From: an uncultured Roseburia sp.
GTDB lineage: Bacteria > Bacillota > Clostridia > Lachnospirales > Lachnospiraceae
DNA: 64,000 bases
Direction: 5' to 3'
Assembly: GCA_934317215.1 (NCBI GenBank)
Contig: CAKREH010000014.1
Span: 25,568 to 89,567 of the forward strand
This document shows positions 16,898 through 25,504 of this stretch, in pieces. A program made the translations under genes and the position numbers. The number at the start of each line of letters is the position of its first letter. Position 1 is the first letter of the stretch. The notes beneath the pieces are model-generated. The model did not search any database. It saw only the letters and a list, made by a program, of their open reading frames with translations, and had not been told where the DNA came from.

Positions 16898-17854
16898 ATG
16901 GAAGATCTGAAAGTTTTGTTTCCGGTACATATCAGAGAAAAAATAAAAAATGATCAGTGGTTCGACGGACTTGAAGAGATCCGCATCCGGGTGGGACAGC
17001 CGGTTGAACTTGAGTATGCAGATGAGATACGTTATCTGCTGGATGTGGGAGGTAAAATGTGTACCTGCGGCAGGGAAGACGTGCGGAATGCAAAAGAATG
17101 CGCCCGGATAACAGGCAGGGATATTGCAGAGATGCTAAGCTATATCAGCGAATATTCCCTGTATGCGTATCAGGAGGAATTGCGGCAGGGTTATATTACG
17201 ATCGAGGGCGGTCACCGGATCGGAATTGCAGGGGAGACCGCAAAAGACGGGGAAGGGATTGCCGGGATCAAATATATCAGCTTTTTAAATATCCGTGTGG
17301 CACATGAAAAAAAAGGATGCGCAGAAAAAATCCTGCCCTATCTGAAAGATGAAAAAAGTATTTATAATACACTGCTGGTGTCAAAACCGGGGGCGGGAAA
17401 AACGACCTGTCTGCGCGACTGCATCCGCAGTCTTTCAGACGGAACAGAAGACCTGGACGGTATGAAGATCTGTGTGGTAGATGAGAGAGCTGAAATTGCG
17501 GCATGTCATCTTGGAATACCGCAAAATGATATGGGGATGCGAACAGATGTTTTGACTGGATGCAGCAAATCAGAAGGTATGATGCTCATGTTACGTTCCA
17601 TGTCGCCCCAGATCATAGCAGTGGATGAACTTGGAAGGAAAGAGGATTTCCGGGCAGTTGAGCAGGCTGCCTGTTCGGGAGTGCGCATCCTTGGTACCGT
17701 GCATGCGGATGCGATGGAAGAATTATGGGAAAAGCCTTATCTGAAAAAATGGATGAAGAAGGAAATTTTTAAGCGGTTTATTCTGATCTTGCGCAGCCGG
17801 TCCGGAGAACGGGAGTTTCAGGTCTTTAACGGGAAAAGAGAGCAGTTATGCTGA
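16898..17854 (+). CDS. spoIIIAA: Stage III sporulation protein AA
   Basis: A 318-residue cytoplasmic ATPase of the secretion-ATPase (type II/IV) kind. The Walker A sequence KPGAGKTTCLRD lies at about 163-174 after TLLVS, VVDERAEIA follows near 197, and DELGRKEDF forms the Walker B region. It powers the SpoIIIA-SpoIIQ channel joining mother cell and forespore during engulfment. The start follows GGGGGAGG. It is the first gene of an eight-gene operon and overlaps spoIIIAB. Confidence 0.95.
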   Translation: MEDLKVLFPVHIREKIKNDQWFDGLEEIRIRVGQPVELEYADEIRYLLDVGGKMCTCGREDVRNAKECARITGRDIAEMLSYISEYSLYAYQEELRQGYITIEGGHRIGIAGETAKDGEGIAGIKYISFLNIRVAHEKKGCAEKILPYLKDEKSIYNTLLVSKPGAGKTTCLRDCIRSLSDGTEDLDGMKICVVDERAEIAACHLGIPQNDMGMRTDVLTGCSKSEGMMLMLRSMSPQIIAVDELGRKEDFRAVEQAACSGVRILGTVHADAMEELWEKPYLKKWMKKEIFKRFILILRSRSGEREFQVFNGKREQLC

Positions 17855-18366
17855 AACTGATAGGCGGTATTTTAGTTGCGGGTTCTGGAGTCGGGCTTGC
17901 CGTAAGCATGATAAGTGAGATCCGGCAGCATCTGCTCAGGCTGTATGAGATCCGGCAGCTTCTGTTAAATATTTCCGGGGAGGCGGCACTTGCATTGCTC
18001 CCGATGGAACATATCTTAAATAAGCCGGCGTTGACAAAAGATGCCGTACTGCAAAAGGCATGCAGGGAGATTGCAGAAAGTCTTGCCGCTAAAAAAGAGG
18101 AAAGCGGAAGTGAGATCTGGCGGGATGTATTTCAGAAAAACCAGAAAGAACTGGGACTTCATGCGGCGGAACTTGAAATTATCGCAAATGCGGGATGTGC
18201 TTTTTTTGGCAGAAATATCAAAGAGAACGAGAGGATGCTTTCCATTTATCTGGAGAGACTCGATTTTGTGATCGGACAGGAGCGGAGAGAGCAGAGAGAA
18301 AAGCAGAAAGTGGCGGGAACGGTCAGTGTAATTGGGGGGATGATGTTAGTGATACTTTTGATATAG
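17848..18366 (+). CDS. spoIIIAB: Stage III sporulation protein AB
   Basis: A 172-residue protein with an N-terminal membrane helix (IGGILVAGSGVGLAVSMI) and a C-terminal one (VSVIGGMMLVILLI), flanking a helical domain like the GspF/T2SF fold. In the SpoIIIA machine it is a membrane partner of the AA ATPase. The length equals that of Bacillus SpoIIIAB. The start overlaps the stop of spoIIIAA. Confidence 0.92.
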   Translation: MLKLIGGILVAGSGVGLAVSMISEIRQHLLRLYEIRQLLLNISGEAALALLPMEHILNKPALTKDAVLQKACREIAESLAAKKEESGSEIWRDVFQKNQKELGLHAAELEIIANAGCAFFGRNIKENERMLSIYLERLDFVIGQERREQREKQKVAGTVSVIGGMMLVILLI

Positions 18367-18418
18367 CATGGGAAAAACAAATATATCAGACAGTCAGGAG
18401 AGGGGAATTGGATTACGG

Positions 18419-18613
18419 ATGAGTGTTAATTTGATATTTAAAATTGCGGCGGTCGGGATTTTAGTCACGGTCATCAGTCAGGTTTTAAAACACAGCGGAA
18501 GAGAGGAACATGCATTCCTGACAAGTCTTGCAGGACTTTTGATCGTCCTCTTCTGGATCGTTCCATATATTTATGAATTGTTTGAGACCATGCAGTCGCT
18601 GTTTGCGCTATAA
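18419..18613 (+). CDS. spoIIIAC: Stage III sporulation protein AC
   Basis: A 64-residue membrane protein with two hydrophobic helices (IFKIAAVGILVTVISQVL and FLTSLAGLLIVLFWIVPYI). It matches the size and sequence pattern of SpoIIIAC. The ATG at 18419 is preceded by AGGAGAGGGG at a slightly long distance. It lies between AB and AD in the standard order. Confidence 0.93.
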   Translation: MSVNLIFKIAAVGILVTVISQVLKHSGREEHAFLTSLAGLLIVLFWIVPYIYELFETMQSLFAL

Positions 18614-18690
18614 AAATTACCGGGATGAAACATCACGGGGCAGAGAGTTGGTATGCAAACAGATAAAAACAGGGCAAAATGAGGTGTGGA

Positions 18691-19074
18691 ATGGACATTT
18701 TAAAGATAGCGGTTCTTGGTATCGCAGGGGTACTTCTGGCACTTTTGCTGCAGAAAGAAAAAAGAGAATACAGTATGTTTATCAGTATGGCAGTCTGCAT
18801 CTGCATTTTTATCTATATTATTGGGAAGGTGGAAACGGTCGTTGACTTTGCAAAAAAAATGCAGTCGTTTGCTGCGATAGATCAGACGTATATCACACTG
18901 ATCTTAAAAATGGTTGGGATCACCTATGTGGCGGAGTTTGCAATGAATATCTGCAAAGATGCCGGATATGCGGCGGTTGGAAATCAGATCGAACTGTTTG
19001 CAAAACTGTCGATTTTAGTCTTAAGTATCCCGGTTTTAACCGTATTTTTAGAGACTGTCGGGAGTTTTTTATGA
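18691..19074 (+). CDS. spoIIIAD: Stage III sporulation protein AD
   Basis: A 127-residue four-helix membrane protein with DILKIAVLGIAGVLLALLL at the N-terminus and YVAEFAMNICKDAGYAAVG in the middle, the conserved SpoIIIAD segment. The ATG at 18691 is preferred over one four codons upstream because GAGGTG lies six bases before it. It overlaps spoIIIAE by four bases (ATGA). Confidence 0.93.
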   Translation: MDILKIAVLGIAGVLLALLLQKEKREYSMFISMAVCICIFIYIIGKVETVVDFAKKMQSFAAIDQTYITLILKMVGITYVAEFAMNICKDAGYAAVGNQIELFAKLSILVLSIPVLTVFLETVGSFL

Positions 19075-20237
19075 AGAAAAAGTGGGTTGTGTGTGTGGCT
19101 TGTATTCTGATATTGTGCATGGCAGCGGCAGTACCGGTTTTTGCCGCGGGAAAAAATGCGCAGAATGATAAAACAGATTATCTGGACGAAATGACAGGGG
19201 AACTGGACTTCTCAAAACTGGATCATTTTATGGGACAGGATGCAGGGGATGGTGGGATCACATTCTCAGAACTGGTGGAAGAATTGCTGCATCAGGAAAA
19301 TCCGGGGACGGTATATAAACAGCTTGGCCCCTGGCTGGTCAGCCAATTATGTGAGTCAGTCCGCAAAAACCGCAAAATATTAGTAGAGGCGGTACTGCTT
19401 GCCGTGTGTTTTTCTGTGCTTAAAAATTTTGCAGGTGCGTTTGCGTCATCTTATGTGTCAGATCTCTGCTTTATCCTTGTTTTCTGTGTCCTGGCAGTGC
19501 TGATGATGCAGTCATTTCTGACGTTCCGTGGCATTGTGTGCGGTGTATTGGAAAAAAGCGTGGAATTTTTCCGGATCTTTATACCGACATTTAGTATTGC
19601 GATGGTGTTTTCCGCGGGTGCAGGCAGCGCGTCAGGATTTTACCAGACGGCGTTTCTGATCATATATCTGATCGAGTGGCTGTTTCTTACCATTCTGGTG
19701 CCGATGATCCACATATATATACTGACTGTATTTATCAATTATTTTTTCGAGGAGGAAAAATTTGCAAATATGATGGAACTGATCGGCGGACTGATCCAGT
19801 GGGGCATCCGGTTTGCAGGGATCATCGTGCTGGGGTTAAATGTTGTGCAGGGGATCGTGGCACCGGCGAAGGACAGGCTGCTTTACGGGACAGCGGGGCG
19901 GACAATGGCAATGATTCCCGGGATCGGCAATGCGGTGAATGGAGTCAGTGAACTTTTGCTTGGCTCAGGAATCCTGATCAAAAACTGTGTCGGTGCGGCA
20001 GCTTTGATCGTGCTGGTCGTTTTAGTGTCGGTGCCGATGGCGCAGGCGGGGTGTATCGTCTTTTTTTATAAGATAGCAGCAGCTGTGGCAGAGCCTGTTG
20101 CGGATAAGAGGATCGCCGGATGTTTAAAGGGGATGGCGCAGGGAGGCATGCTCTACTTAAAATTGATGGGGTATTGTGTGATGCTGATTTTTCTGACAAT
20201 CGCACTGACAGTCGCATCCTCTGGTTTTATATATTGA
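19071..20237 (+). CDS. spoIIIAE: Stage III sporulation protein AE
   Basis: A 388-residue membrane protein. It starts with a signal sequence ending near VFAAG, followed by an extracytoplasmic part and about eight membrane helices. SAGAGSASGFYQTAFLIIYLIEW and the GNAVNGVSELLLGSGILIKNCVG region are typical of SpoIIIAE, a permease-like subunit of the mother cell-forespore channel. Confidence 0.94.
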   Translation: MKKKWVVCVACILILCMAAAVPVFAAGKNAQNDKTDYLDEMTGELDFSKLDHFMGQDAGDGGITFSELVEELLHQENPGTVYKQLGPWLVSQLCESVRKNRKILVEAVLLAVCFSVLKNFAGAFASSYVSDLCFILVFCVLAVLMMQSFLTFRGIVCGVLEKSVEFFRIFIPTFSIAMVFSAGAGSASGFYQTAFLIIYLIEWLFLTILVPMIHIYILTVFINYFFEEEKFANMMELIGGLIQWGIRFAGIIVLGLNVVQGIVAPAKDRLLYGTAGRTMAMIPGIGNAVNGVSELLLGSGILIKNCVGAAALIVLVVLVSVPMAQAGCIVFFYKIAAAVAEPVADKRIAGCLKGMAQGGMLYLKLMGYCVMLIFLTIALTVASSGFIY

Positions 20238-20275
20238 ATTCGATATCTTAGTCCCATTCACAGAGGGGGGAAGGG

Positions 20276-20845
20276 ATGAACACATTTGTGAAATATATTC
20301 AGAACTTTTTTGCACTTTTTCTGCTGCTTATGGTGGTAAGGCAGCTGATCCCAAATGGCAGATTAAAAAAATACATTTATTTTTTTACGGAACTGGTGTT
20401 TGTGATCGGTATCCTGCAGCCGTTTTTTTCTCTTTTTGGTGATGATGCTGATCTGCTGGATCAAATCCGGTATGAGACTTTTACGGAAAATTTAAGTGAG
20501 GCATCCAGGGACGTAAGCCGCATGGAATTTTTGCAGAATGATTATTACCGGAAAGAATATGAGGATGCGGCGGCACTGGATGTTCTGAGTACGGCGGATG
20601 GATATTTAGATCCATTTGGACTTGCGGGAAAGCGCGCTTCGGTGGAGCTGACGGAAAATTATGAAGTACAAAAAATCGTGCTTACGGTGGGGGGAAAAGA
20701 GGAGGATGGCACGGAGGGGATGTTTGTGGAACAGGGAAAGGCACAGGGCAGCAAAGTCGTGCTTGACGGGCTGAAACAGAAACTTGTGCAGTATTATGGG
20801 GCAGAGGAAGAACAGATACAGATTTCGTATGGTGGTGAAAGATGA
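20276..20845 (+). CDS. spoIIIAF: Stage III sporulation protein AF
   Basis: A 189-residue protein with two N-terminal membrane helices (about residues 7-25 and 34-56) and a soluble C-terminal domain of the ring-building type facing the intermembrane space. The start follows a purine-rich run. The stop overlaps spoIIIAG by four bases. Confidence 0.88.
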   Translation: MNTFVKYIQNFFALFLLLMVVRQLIPNGRLKKYIYFFTELVFVIGILQPFFSLFGDDADLLDQIRYETFTENLSEASRDVSRMEFLQNDYYRKEYEDAAALDVLSTADGYLDPFGLAGKRASVELTENYEVQKIVLTVGGKEEDGTEGMFVEQGKAQGSKVVLDGLKQKLVQYYGAEEEQIQISYGGER

Positions 20846-21447
20846 CAGAGAGGCTGAAAGAATTTTTACAGCAGAAAAAGTGGCGCCAGCTAAAAAAGAC
20901 AGACTGGATCGCGGCTGCCCTTGTGGGGGTGCTCCTTCTTGTGGTGGCGATGCCGTCCGGTGGAACGGGCATACATCTGGCGGAAAGTGAAAAAGAGGAC
21001 ACCGCACAGGAGAAGACGGAACAGAAATACGAAAAAGAGGACTATGCGGAATATTTAGAGCATAAATTAGAACAGGTGCTAGGACAGATGGAAGGAGTGG
21101 GGAAAGTTTCTGTCATGGTCACGGTGGCAGATCAGGGGGAAGATATCATAGAAAAGGATAAGACAGAGCATACGTCCACCGTCACAAATACGGACAGCGG
21201 GAGTATGGAGATGACGACGGAAAAGGAAAGTGGGGAAGAGACGGTATATGAGGAGAGCGGCGGCGAAAAAGCGCCGTATGTCAGCAAAGAAATACTTCCG
21301 GAGATCGAGGGGGTGCTTGTGGTGGCAGAGGGGGGAGACAGCCCACGGATCGTTTCTGATATTTCAGATGCCGTAAAGGCATTATTTCAGGTGGAAGCAC
21401 ATAGAATTAAGGTAGTAAAGATGAGTTCGAAGGAGGATGGAACGTGA
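20842..21447 (+). CDS. spoIIIAG: Stage III sporulation protein AG
   Basis: A 201-residue protein: a cytoplasmic N-terminus, one membrane helix (WIAAALVGVLLLVVAMPSG), then an extracytoplasmic YscJ/FliF-like ring domain with LEQVLGQMEGVGKVSVMVTV and a C-terminal PEIEGVLVVAEGGDSPRIV. SpoIIIAG forms a large ring in the intermembrane channel. It overlaps both neighbours by four bases. Confidence 0.93.
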   Translation: MTERLKEFLQQKKWRQLKKTDWIAAALVGVLLLVVAMPSGGTGIHLAESEKEDTAQEKTEQKYEKEDYAEYLEHKLEQVLGQMEGVGKVSVMVTVADQGEDIIEKDKTEHTSTVTNTDSGSMEMTTEKESGEETVYEESGGEKAPYVSKEILPEIEGVLVVAEGGDSPRIVSDISDAVKALFQVEAHRIKVVKMSSKEDGT

Positions 21448-22283
21448 AAAAGATATTTCAGAAAAACCAGCTGATTATTACAGCACTCGCGTTGATGATT
21501 GCGGTGGCGGGATATTTCAGTTACATGAACAATCACATTGATGACGGTACGGCAGCAGAGACGGCGGCAAATGCAGGTACAGATGTACTGAATGCAGAAT
21601 ATGAGATCTCGGATGAAGATCCACTGGCTGCGGAAGATATTTTTACGGATGAGGGAACCGGGGAGGAACTTGCACTTGTGGATGGAACGGAGACCGCGGA
21701 TGCAGGAACCGGCGAAGATACATACGATGCCGCAGATGCAGCTATGACGGACGGTCAGGATGTTGCGGAAAATATGACAGACGGTCAGAATGTTGCAGCA
21801 GATGTGAGCGCGGAAAACAGTACGGATACTGCAGCAAATGTGGCAGACATGACATCTGCAGATGCTGAGGAGATCGAAAATCCCGGAGAGGCGGTTCTTA
21901 CAAGTACCGGCACTGCAAATCTCGACTATGCAGCAAGAATGAAATTAAACCGCGAACAGATCCGGTCTAAAAATAAAGAAGCGTTATTAGAGATTGTAAA
22001 CAATACGTCCGTTGCAGATAATTTAAAGCAGGATGCAGTGAACAAGATGGTGGCAATGACGGATATTGCAGAGCGTGAAGCTGCGGCAGAAATGCTCTTA
22101 GAGGCAAAAGGATTTTCGGATGTTGTGGTCAGTATCACTGACGATAACTGTGATGTTGTACTGAATATGGGAGAGGTGACTGATGCAAAAAGAGCACAGG
22201 TGGAGGATATCGTAAAACGAAAAACCAATATTTCCGCAGACAAGATCGTGATCACACCGATCGTGGTAACAGACGCCGAGTAG
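21444..22283 (+). CDS. spoIIIAH: Stage III sporulation protein AH
   Basis: A 279-residue protein starting at GTG. After an N-terminal membrane helix (about residues 8-24) comes an acidic Ala/Asp/Thr-rich linker (roughly 35-150) containing the near-repeat MTDGQDVAENMTDGQNVA. The C-terminal YscJ-like domain (from about 165) holds DCVDVV-like beta strands and interacts with forespore SpoIIQ in known systems. The linker is longer than in Bacillus. The stop codon lies within the operon terminator. Confidence 0.92.
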   Translation: MKKIFQKNQLIITALALMIAVAGYFSYMNNHIDDGTAAETAANAGTDVLNAEYEISDEDPLAAEDIFTDEGTGEELALVDGTETADAGTGEDTYDAADAAMTDGQDVAENMTDGQNVAADVSAENSTDTAANVADMTSADAEEIENPGEAVLTSTGTANLDYAARMKLNREQIRSKNKEALLEIVNNTSVADNLKQDAVNKMVAMTDIAEREAAAEMLLEAKGFSDVVVSITDDNCDVVLNMGEVTDAKRAQVEDIVKRKTNISADKIVITPIVVTDAE

Positions 22284-22296
22284 GGCGTCTGTTTTT
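22269..22296 (+). terminator. Terminator of the spoIIIA operon
   Basis: ACAGACGCC pairs with GGCGTCTGT around the stop codon, followed by TTTTCC. Confidence 0.85.
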
Positions 22297-22340
22297 CCTT
22301 CCCCTTTTTGCCAGTTTAATTTTGACAAGGAAAAAGTTCT

Positions 22341-22733
22341 TTAAGGTGATTTCAATTCTTTTATCAGGTCGAAAAAAAGTTTTTTCTGAGAGGCTGTCAG
22401 TGTTACCCAATTATCAAAAAATTCTTTTTGTTCTGAAGTTAATTCCACAAGGTTATTTTCTTCTTGAAAAAATTGCGACAGCGTAATACCAAATGCCTGG
22501 CAGATTGTCTCAAGTGTGCTGATGGATGGAACTGTGTTTCGTCTGCGCATATTTGCAATCGTTGAAGTAGAAAGTCCGGATTCCGCGGAAAGGCGATAGT
22601 CACTCCAGCCACGTTCTTTGAGTAGATGGTCTATTTTCTTGATTACGTCGATAAAATCACCCCCATATGTGTTTATTTTAATGTTCGACAGAATATGAAA
22701 ATAGTATTCAGACGTAATATTTATATTGCTCAT
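22341..22733 (-). CDS. XRE-family helix-turn-helix regulator
   Basis: A transcription regulator with an HTH_3-like domain: KKIDHLLKERGWSDYRLS, then SGLSTSTIANMRRRNTVPS, then LETICQAFGITLSQFF. A short C-terminal tail follows. The start is unclear. ATG at 22733 has no ribosome binding site and adds about 27 residues that look non-coding. Family members usually begin just before DVIKKID, where GGGGGTGA is followed four bases later by ATC at 22652-22650. It is divergent from the next gene and probably controls it. Confidence 0.82.
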   Translation of the reverse strand: MSNINITSEYYFHILSNIKINTYGGDFIDVIKKIDHLLKERGWSDYRLSAESGLSTSTIANMRRRNTVPSISTLETICQAFGITLSQFFQEENNLVELTSEQKEFFDNWVTLTASQKKLFFDLIKELKSP

Positions 22734-22752
22734 ATGAATACCAAGGAGTATA

Positions 22753-23367
22753 ATGGACATAAGAAAGGAGGAGTCAGGGAAACAAATGGGTAAAATTGAG
22801 ACATTAAGTGATTATATCGGAAGATGTGATGACAACATGATCGATGATGAAGAAAAGTACAATTTTATTGAGGAGGTGAGAAGTGTTTACGGAGAGGAAA
22901 TCAAAGGTTTTGAAACAGGATTGTCTGCTTATTGTGTGAGTGCGGTGAATACTTCGGATTACATTGATTTCGATGAGGATATTTGTAAGGTAAAGGCTAA
23001 ATTGATCAATTACAAAGATAATTTACAGATGGCGCAAAAAGAGCGTGCGGAAGCATTGAAACCGCAGCAGACATCTATTCAGATTATGAACCATATGGAA
23101 AACAACCAGATCGTTGATATCGGTATACTTACAGGTAATATGCTTACAGCAGCAGAACAGTTACTGAATGTAGGACTGACGGAAGAGGAATGCCATAAAA
23201 TAAAGGAAATCCTGTCCGAACTGAAAAAAGAAACAGACAAAAAAGAAACAAAGCAGGCGAAAAAGATTCTTTATGAACTGGTAAAATTTTTGACAGATAA
23301 AGGGGCAGATGTGTTGATTGCATTGATACCTTATCTGGGAAGTATGGCAAAGAAAATAATTTCCTGA
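22753..23367 (+). CDS. Unknown protein paired with the XRE regulator
   Basis: A 204-residue protein that I do not recognise. The N-terminal half is acidic and helical (TLSDYIGRCDDNMIDDEEK). The middle, TSIQIMNHMENNQIVDIGI, resembles linkers seen before coiled-coil parts of phage and defence-associated proteins. A lysine-rich helix (EELKKETDKKETKQAKK) precedes a hydrophobic C-terminus (ADVLIALIPYLGSMAKK). The ATG at 22753 follows AAGGAG. The 5' end overlaps that of the divergent regulator, so the two probably form a self-regulated pair. Confidence 0.7.
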   Translation: MDIRKEESGKQMGKIETLSDYIGRCDDNMIDDEEKYNFIEEVRSVYGEEIKGFETGLSAYCVSAVNTSDYIDFDEDICKVKAKLINYKDNLQMAQKERAEALKPQQTSIQIMNHMENNQIVDIGILTGNMLTAAEQLLNVGLTEEECHKIKEILSELKKETDKKETKQAKKILYELVKFLTDKGADVLIALIPYLGSMAKKIIS

Positions 23368-23416
23368 AACAGTATTTATGTTATGGGAAAATTGAAATGA
23401 ACGAGGAGAAAAAGGA

Positions 23417-25288
23417 ATGATTAAAAAAAGATTATTGGCAGGATTATTGGCGGTTACCCTGATATGGGGATGTACAGGCAGCGCAGCAACCGTCAATGCT
23501 GCAACGGATGATACCGCAGCATATCAGTTACAGGAAAGCACAGATGGTAAAGTGATAGTAAATGCGGATGGAATGGCTGTCTTAGAAGAGAACGCTGGAG
23601 ATGTAACGGATATTGATGTGGCAGATGATGTGAAGATGGCAAAAGCAGATAAAAATGGTTTTGTGATAGAAAAAGGTGTGTTGAAAAAATATACTGGTTC
23701 GGGAGGAGATATTACGATACCGGATGGGGTGAAAAGCATAGAAAACTATGCATTCGGGAACAATTTTAATGTGACGAGTGTCGTAATACCAAAAAGTCTG
23801 GTGAGTATGGAGGGAAACGTATTTTCATACTGTATGAGTCTGAAAGAGATAAAAGTATCGAAAAATAATCAATATTTTTCCTCAGAAAATGGAATATTGT
23901 ATGATAAAAAGAAAAAAGTACTGTTGCAGTGCCCGCGAGAAATGGAAGGAGATATTATAATCCCTGAAACAGTGGTGAAGATAGGTGATAACGCTTTTTT
24001 TAATTGCTATTATTTGACAAGTATATCGATTCCGGAAAGTGTAACCAGTATAGGAAAGTACGCATTTCATTTTTGCCTTAGATTATTAAATGCGACAATT
24101 CCTAAAAATGTAAAAAGTATAGGTGTAGGGGCATTTGCGGGGGAGGCAAGGATGTCAGATATACAAGTATCTGAAGATAATAAATATTTTACATCGGAGA
24201 ATGGAATATTATATGATAAAAAAAAGAAAGTTTTGATACAGTGTCCTAGAGCAAAAAGTGGAGAAATTAAAATACCTGAAAGTGTAACAAACATAGGTGA
24301 AGAAGCGTTTGAATATTGTCAGAATGTAACGAGTATAATAATACCTGAAAGTGTAACAAACATAGGAAGAGTAGCATTTGAATCTTGTGAAAACCTAACA
24401 AGTGTAATAATTCCGCAAGGAGTTACACAAATAGAGGAATCTACTTTTTCAGGGTGCAGTAGTCTGTCTAATGTGACAATTCCAAAAGGAGTGACAAGTA
24501 TAGGTCACGCTGCATTTTATAGTTGTACAAGTTTAAAAAACATTACAATTCCTGAAACTGTCACAAGCATAGATCAAGGTGCATTTGACACCAGTGTTGA
24601 TCTGACTATTTTTTGTTACAAAGATTCCGCCGCAGAAAAATATGCAAAAACATATAAGTTTAAGTATCAGTACCTTACAGACGAGTCAGATTCTTCGACC
24701 GATACAGAAAACGATCAGAAACTTCCGGCAGTGGGAAAAACAGTAACCTCTGGAAAAAACAGTTATAAGGTGACAAAACAGGGAACTGCCGTAGCATTTG
24801 TAAAAACGAAAAGCAAATCGAAAACGATAACGATTCCTGCAACAGTTAAGATAGGAAATACTACTTACAAGGTAACTTCTATAGCTGCAAATGCATTGAA
24901 AGGCAATAAAAAACTGACCAAAGTAACCATTGGGAAAAATGTGACAAGCATTGGAAAAGGTGCATTTCAAAATTGTACAGCACTGACAAAGATTACAGTA
25001 CCGGATAAGGTAACTTCCATTGGTGATTTAGCTTTTTCAGGATGTAAAGAGATGACGACAGTAACGCTTGGAAAGGGCGTAAAGAAAATTGGAAAAGAAA
25101 CTTTCAAAGGCAATTCTAAATTATCCAGTATTACAATCAAATCAACAGCGTTAAAGAGCGTTGGAAAGGATGCATGGAAAGGTATCCAGTCAAATGCAAA
25201 GATCAAAGTTCCTGCAAAGAAACTTTCGGCTTATAAAAAACTTTTGAAAAATAAGGGACAGGGTAAAAAAGTAAAGATAACAAAATAG
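23417..25288 (+). CDS. Secreted BspA-type leucine-rich repeat protein
   Basis: A 623-residue protein with a signal peptide (IKKRLLAGLLAVTLIWGC, cleavage probably near VNAA). Two blocks of LRR_5 repeats, about residues 95-395 and 470-620, carry the pattern TSIxIPESVTSIGxxAFxxC. Within the first block an inserted hairpin, YFxSENGILYDKKKKVL, occurs twice. A Ser/Asp-rich linker near 415 separates the blocks. No LPXTG or S-layer domain is visible. Such proteins are surface or secreted binding proteins in gut anaerobes. It follows a GAGGAG site and has its own terminator. Confidence 0.88.
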   Translation: MIKKRLLAGLLAVTLIWGCTGSAATVNAATDDTAAYQLQESTDGKVIVNADGMAVLEENAGDVTDIDVADDVKMAKADKNGFVIEKGVLKKYTGSGGDITIPDGVKSIENYAFGNNFNVTSVVIPKSLVSMEGNVFSYCMSLKEIKVSKNNQYFSSENGILYDKKKKVLLQCPREMEGDIIIPETVVKIGDNAFFNCYYLTSISIPESVTSIGKYAFHFCLRLLNATIPKNVKSIGVGAFAGEARMSDIQVSEDNKYFTSENGILYDKKKKVLIQCPRAKSGEIKIPESVTNIGEEAFEYCQNVTSIIIPESVTNIGRVAFESCENLTSVIIPQGVTQIEESTFSGCSSLSNVTIPKGVTSIGHAAFYSCTSLKNITIPETVTSIDQGAFDTSVDLTIFCYKDSAAEKYAKTYKFKYQYLTDESDSSTDTENDQKLPAVGKTVTSGKNSYKVTKQGTAVAFVKTKSKSKTITIPATVKIGNTTYKVTSIAANALKGNKKLTKVTIGKNVTSIGKGAFQNCTALTKITVPDKVTSIGDLAFSGCKEMTTVTLGKGVKKIGKETFKGNSKLSSITIKSTALKSVGKDAWKGIQSNAKIKVPAKKLSAYKKLLKNKGQGKKVKITK

Positions 25289-25300
25289 CAGTTTCAATGG

Positions 25301-25328
25301 GGCAGCTTTTTAAAGCTGTCTCATTTTT
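25301..25328 (+). terminator. Terminator of the LRR gene
   Basis: GGCAGCTTT pairs with AAAGCTGTC, followed by TCATTTTT. Confidence 0.7.
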
Positions 25329-25349
25329 AAAATAGGATATGAAATACTA

Positions 25350-25378
25350 TTGCATTTTTCTATGTTTTTGAATATACT
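25350..25378 (+). promoter_or_regulatory. Promoter of deoB
   Basis: TTGCAT at 25350-25355 and TATACT at 25373-25378 with a 17-bp spacer. The predicted transcript has a leader of about 120 bases before deoB. Confidence 0.65.
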
Positions 25379-25422
25379 AAAAACAACAGAGTTGCCCGAG
25401 GTTTTTGGACATTGGGGACCAG

Positions 25423-25450
25423 GCTGAGACATGTGCTCAGCTTTTTTCTT
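25423..25450 (+). terminator. Terminator-like hairpin inside the deoB leader
   Basis: GCTGAG at 25423-25428 pairs with CTCAGC at 25436-25441, followed by TTTTTTCTTT. No gene ends between the promoter at 25350 and this hairpin, so it may be an attenuator. Confidence 0.6.
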
Positions 25451-25504
25451 TAGAGAACTGGATTGGAAAGCAGGATTTTCACATACAGGAATGGAGACTT
25501 TTAC

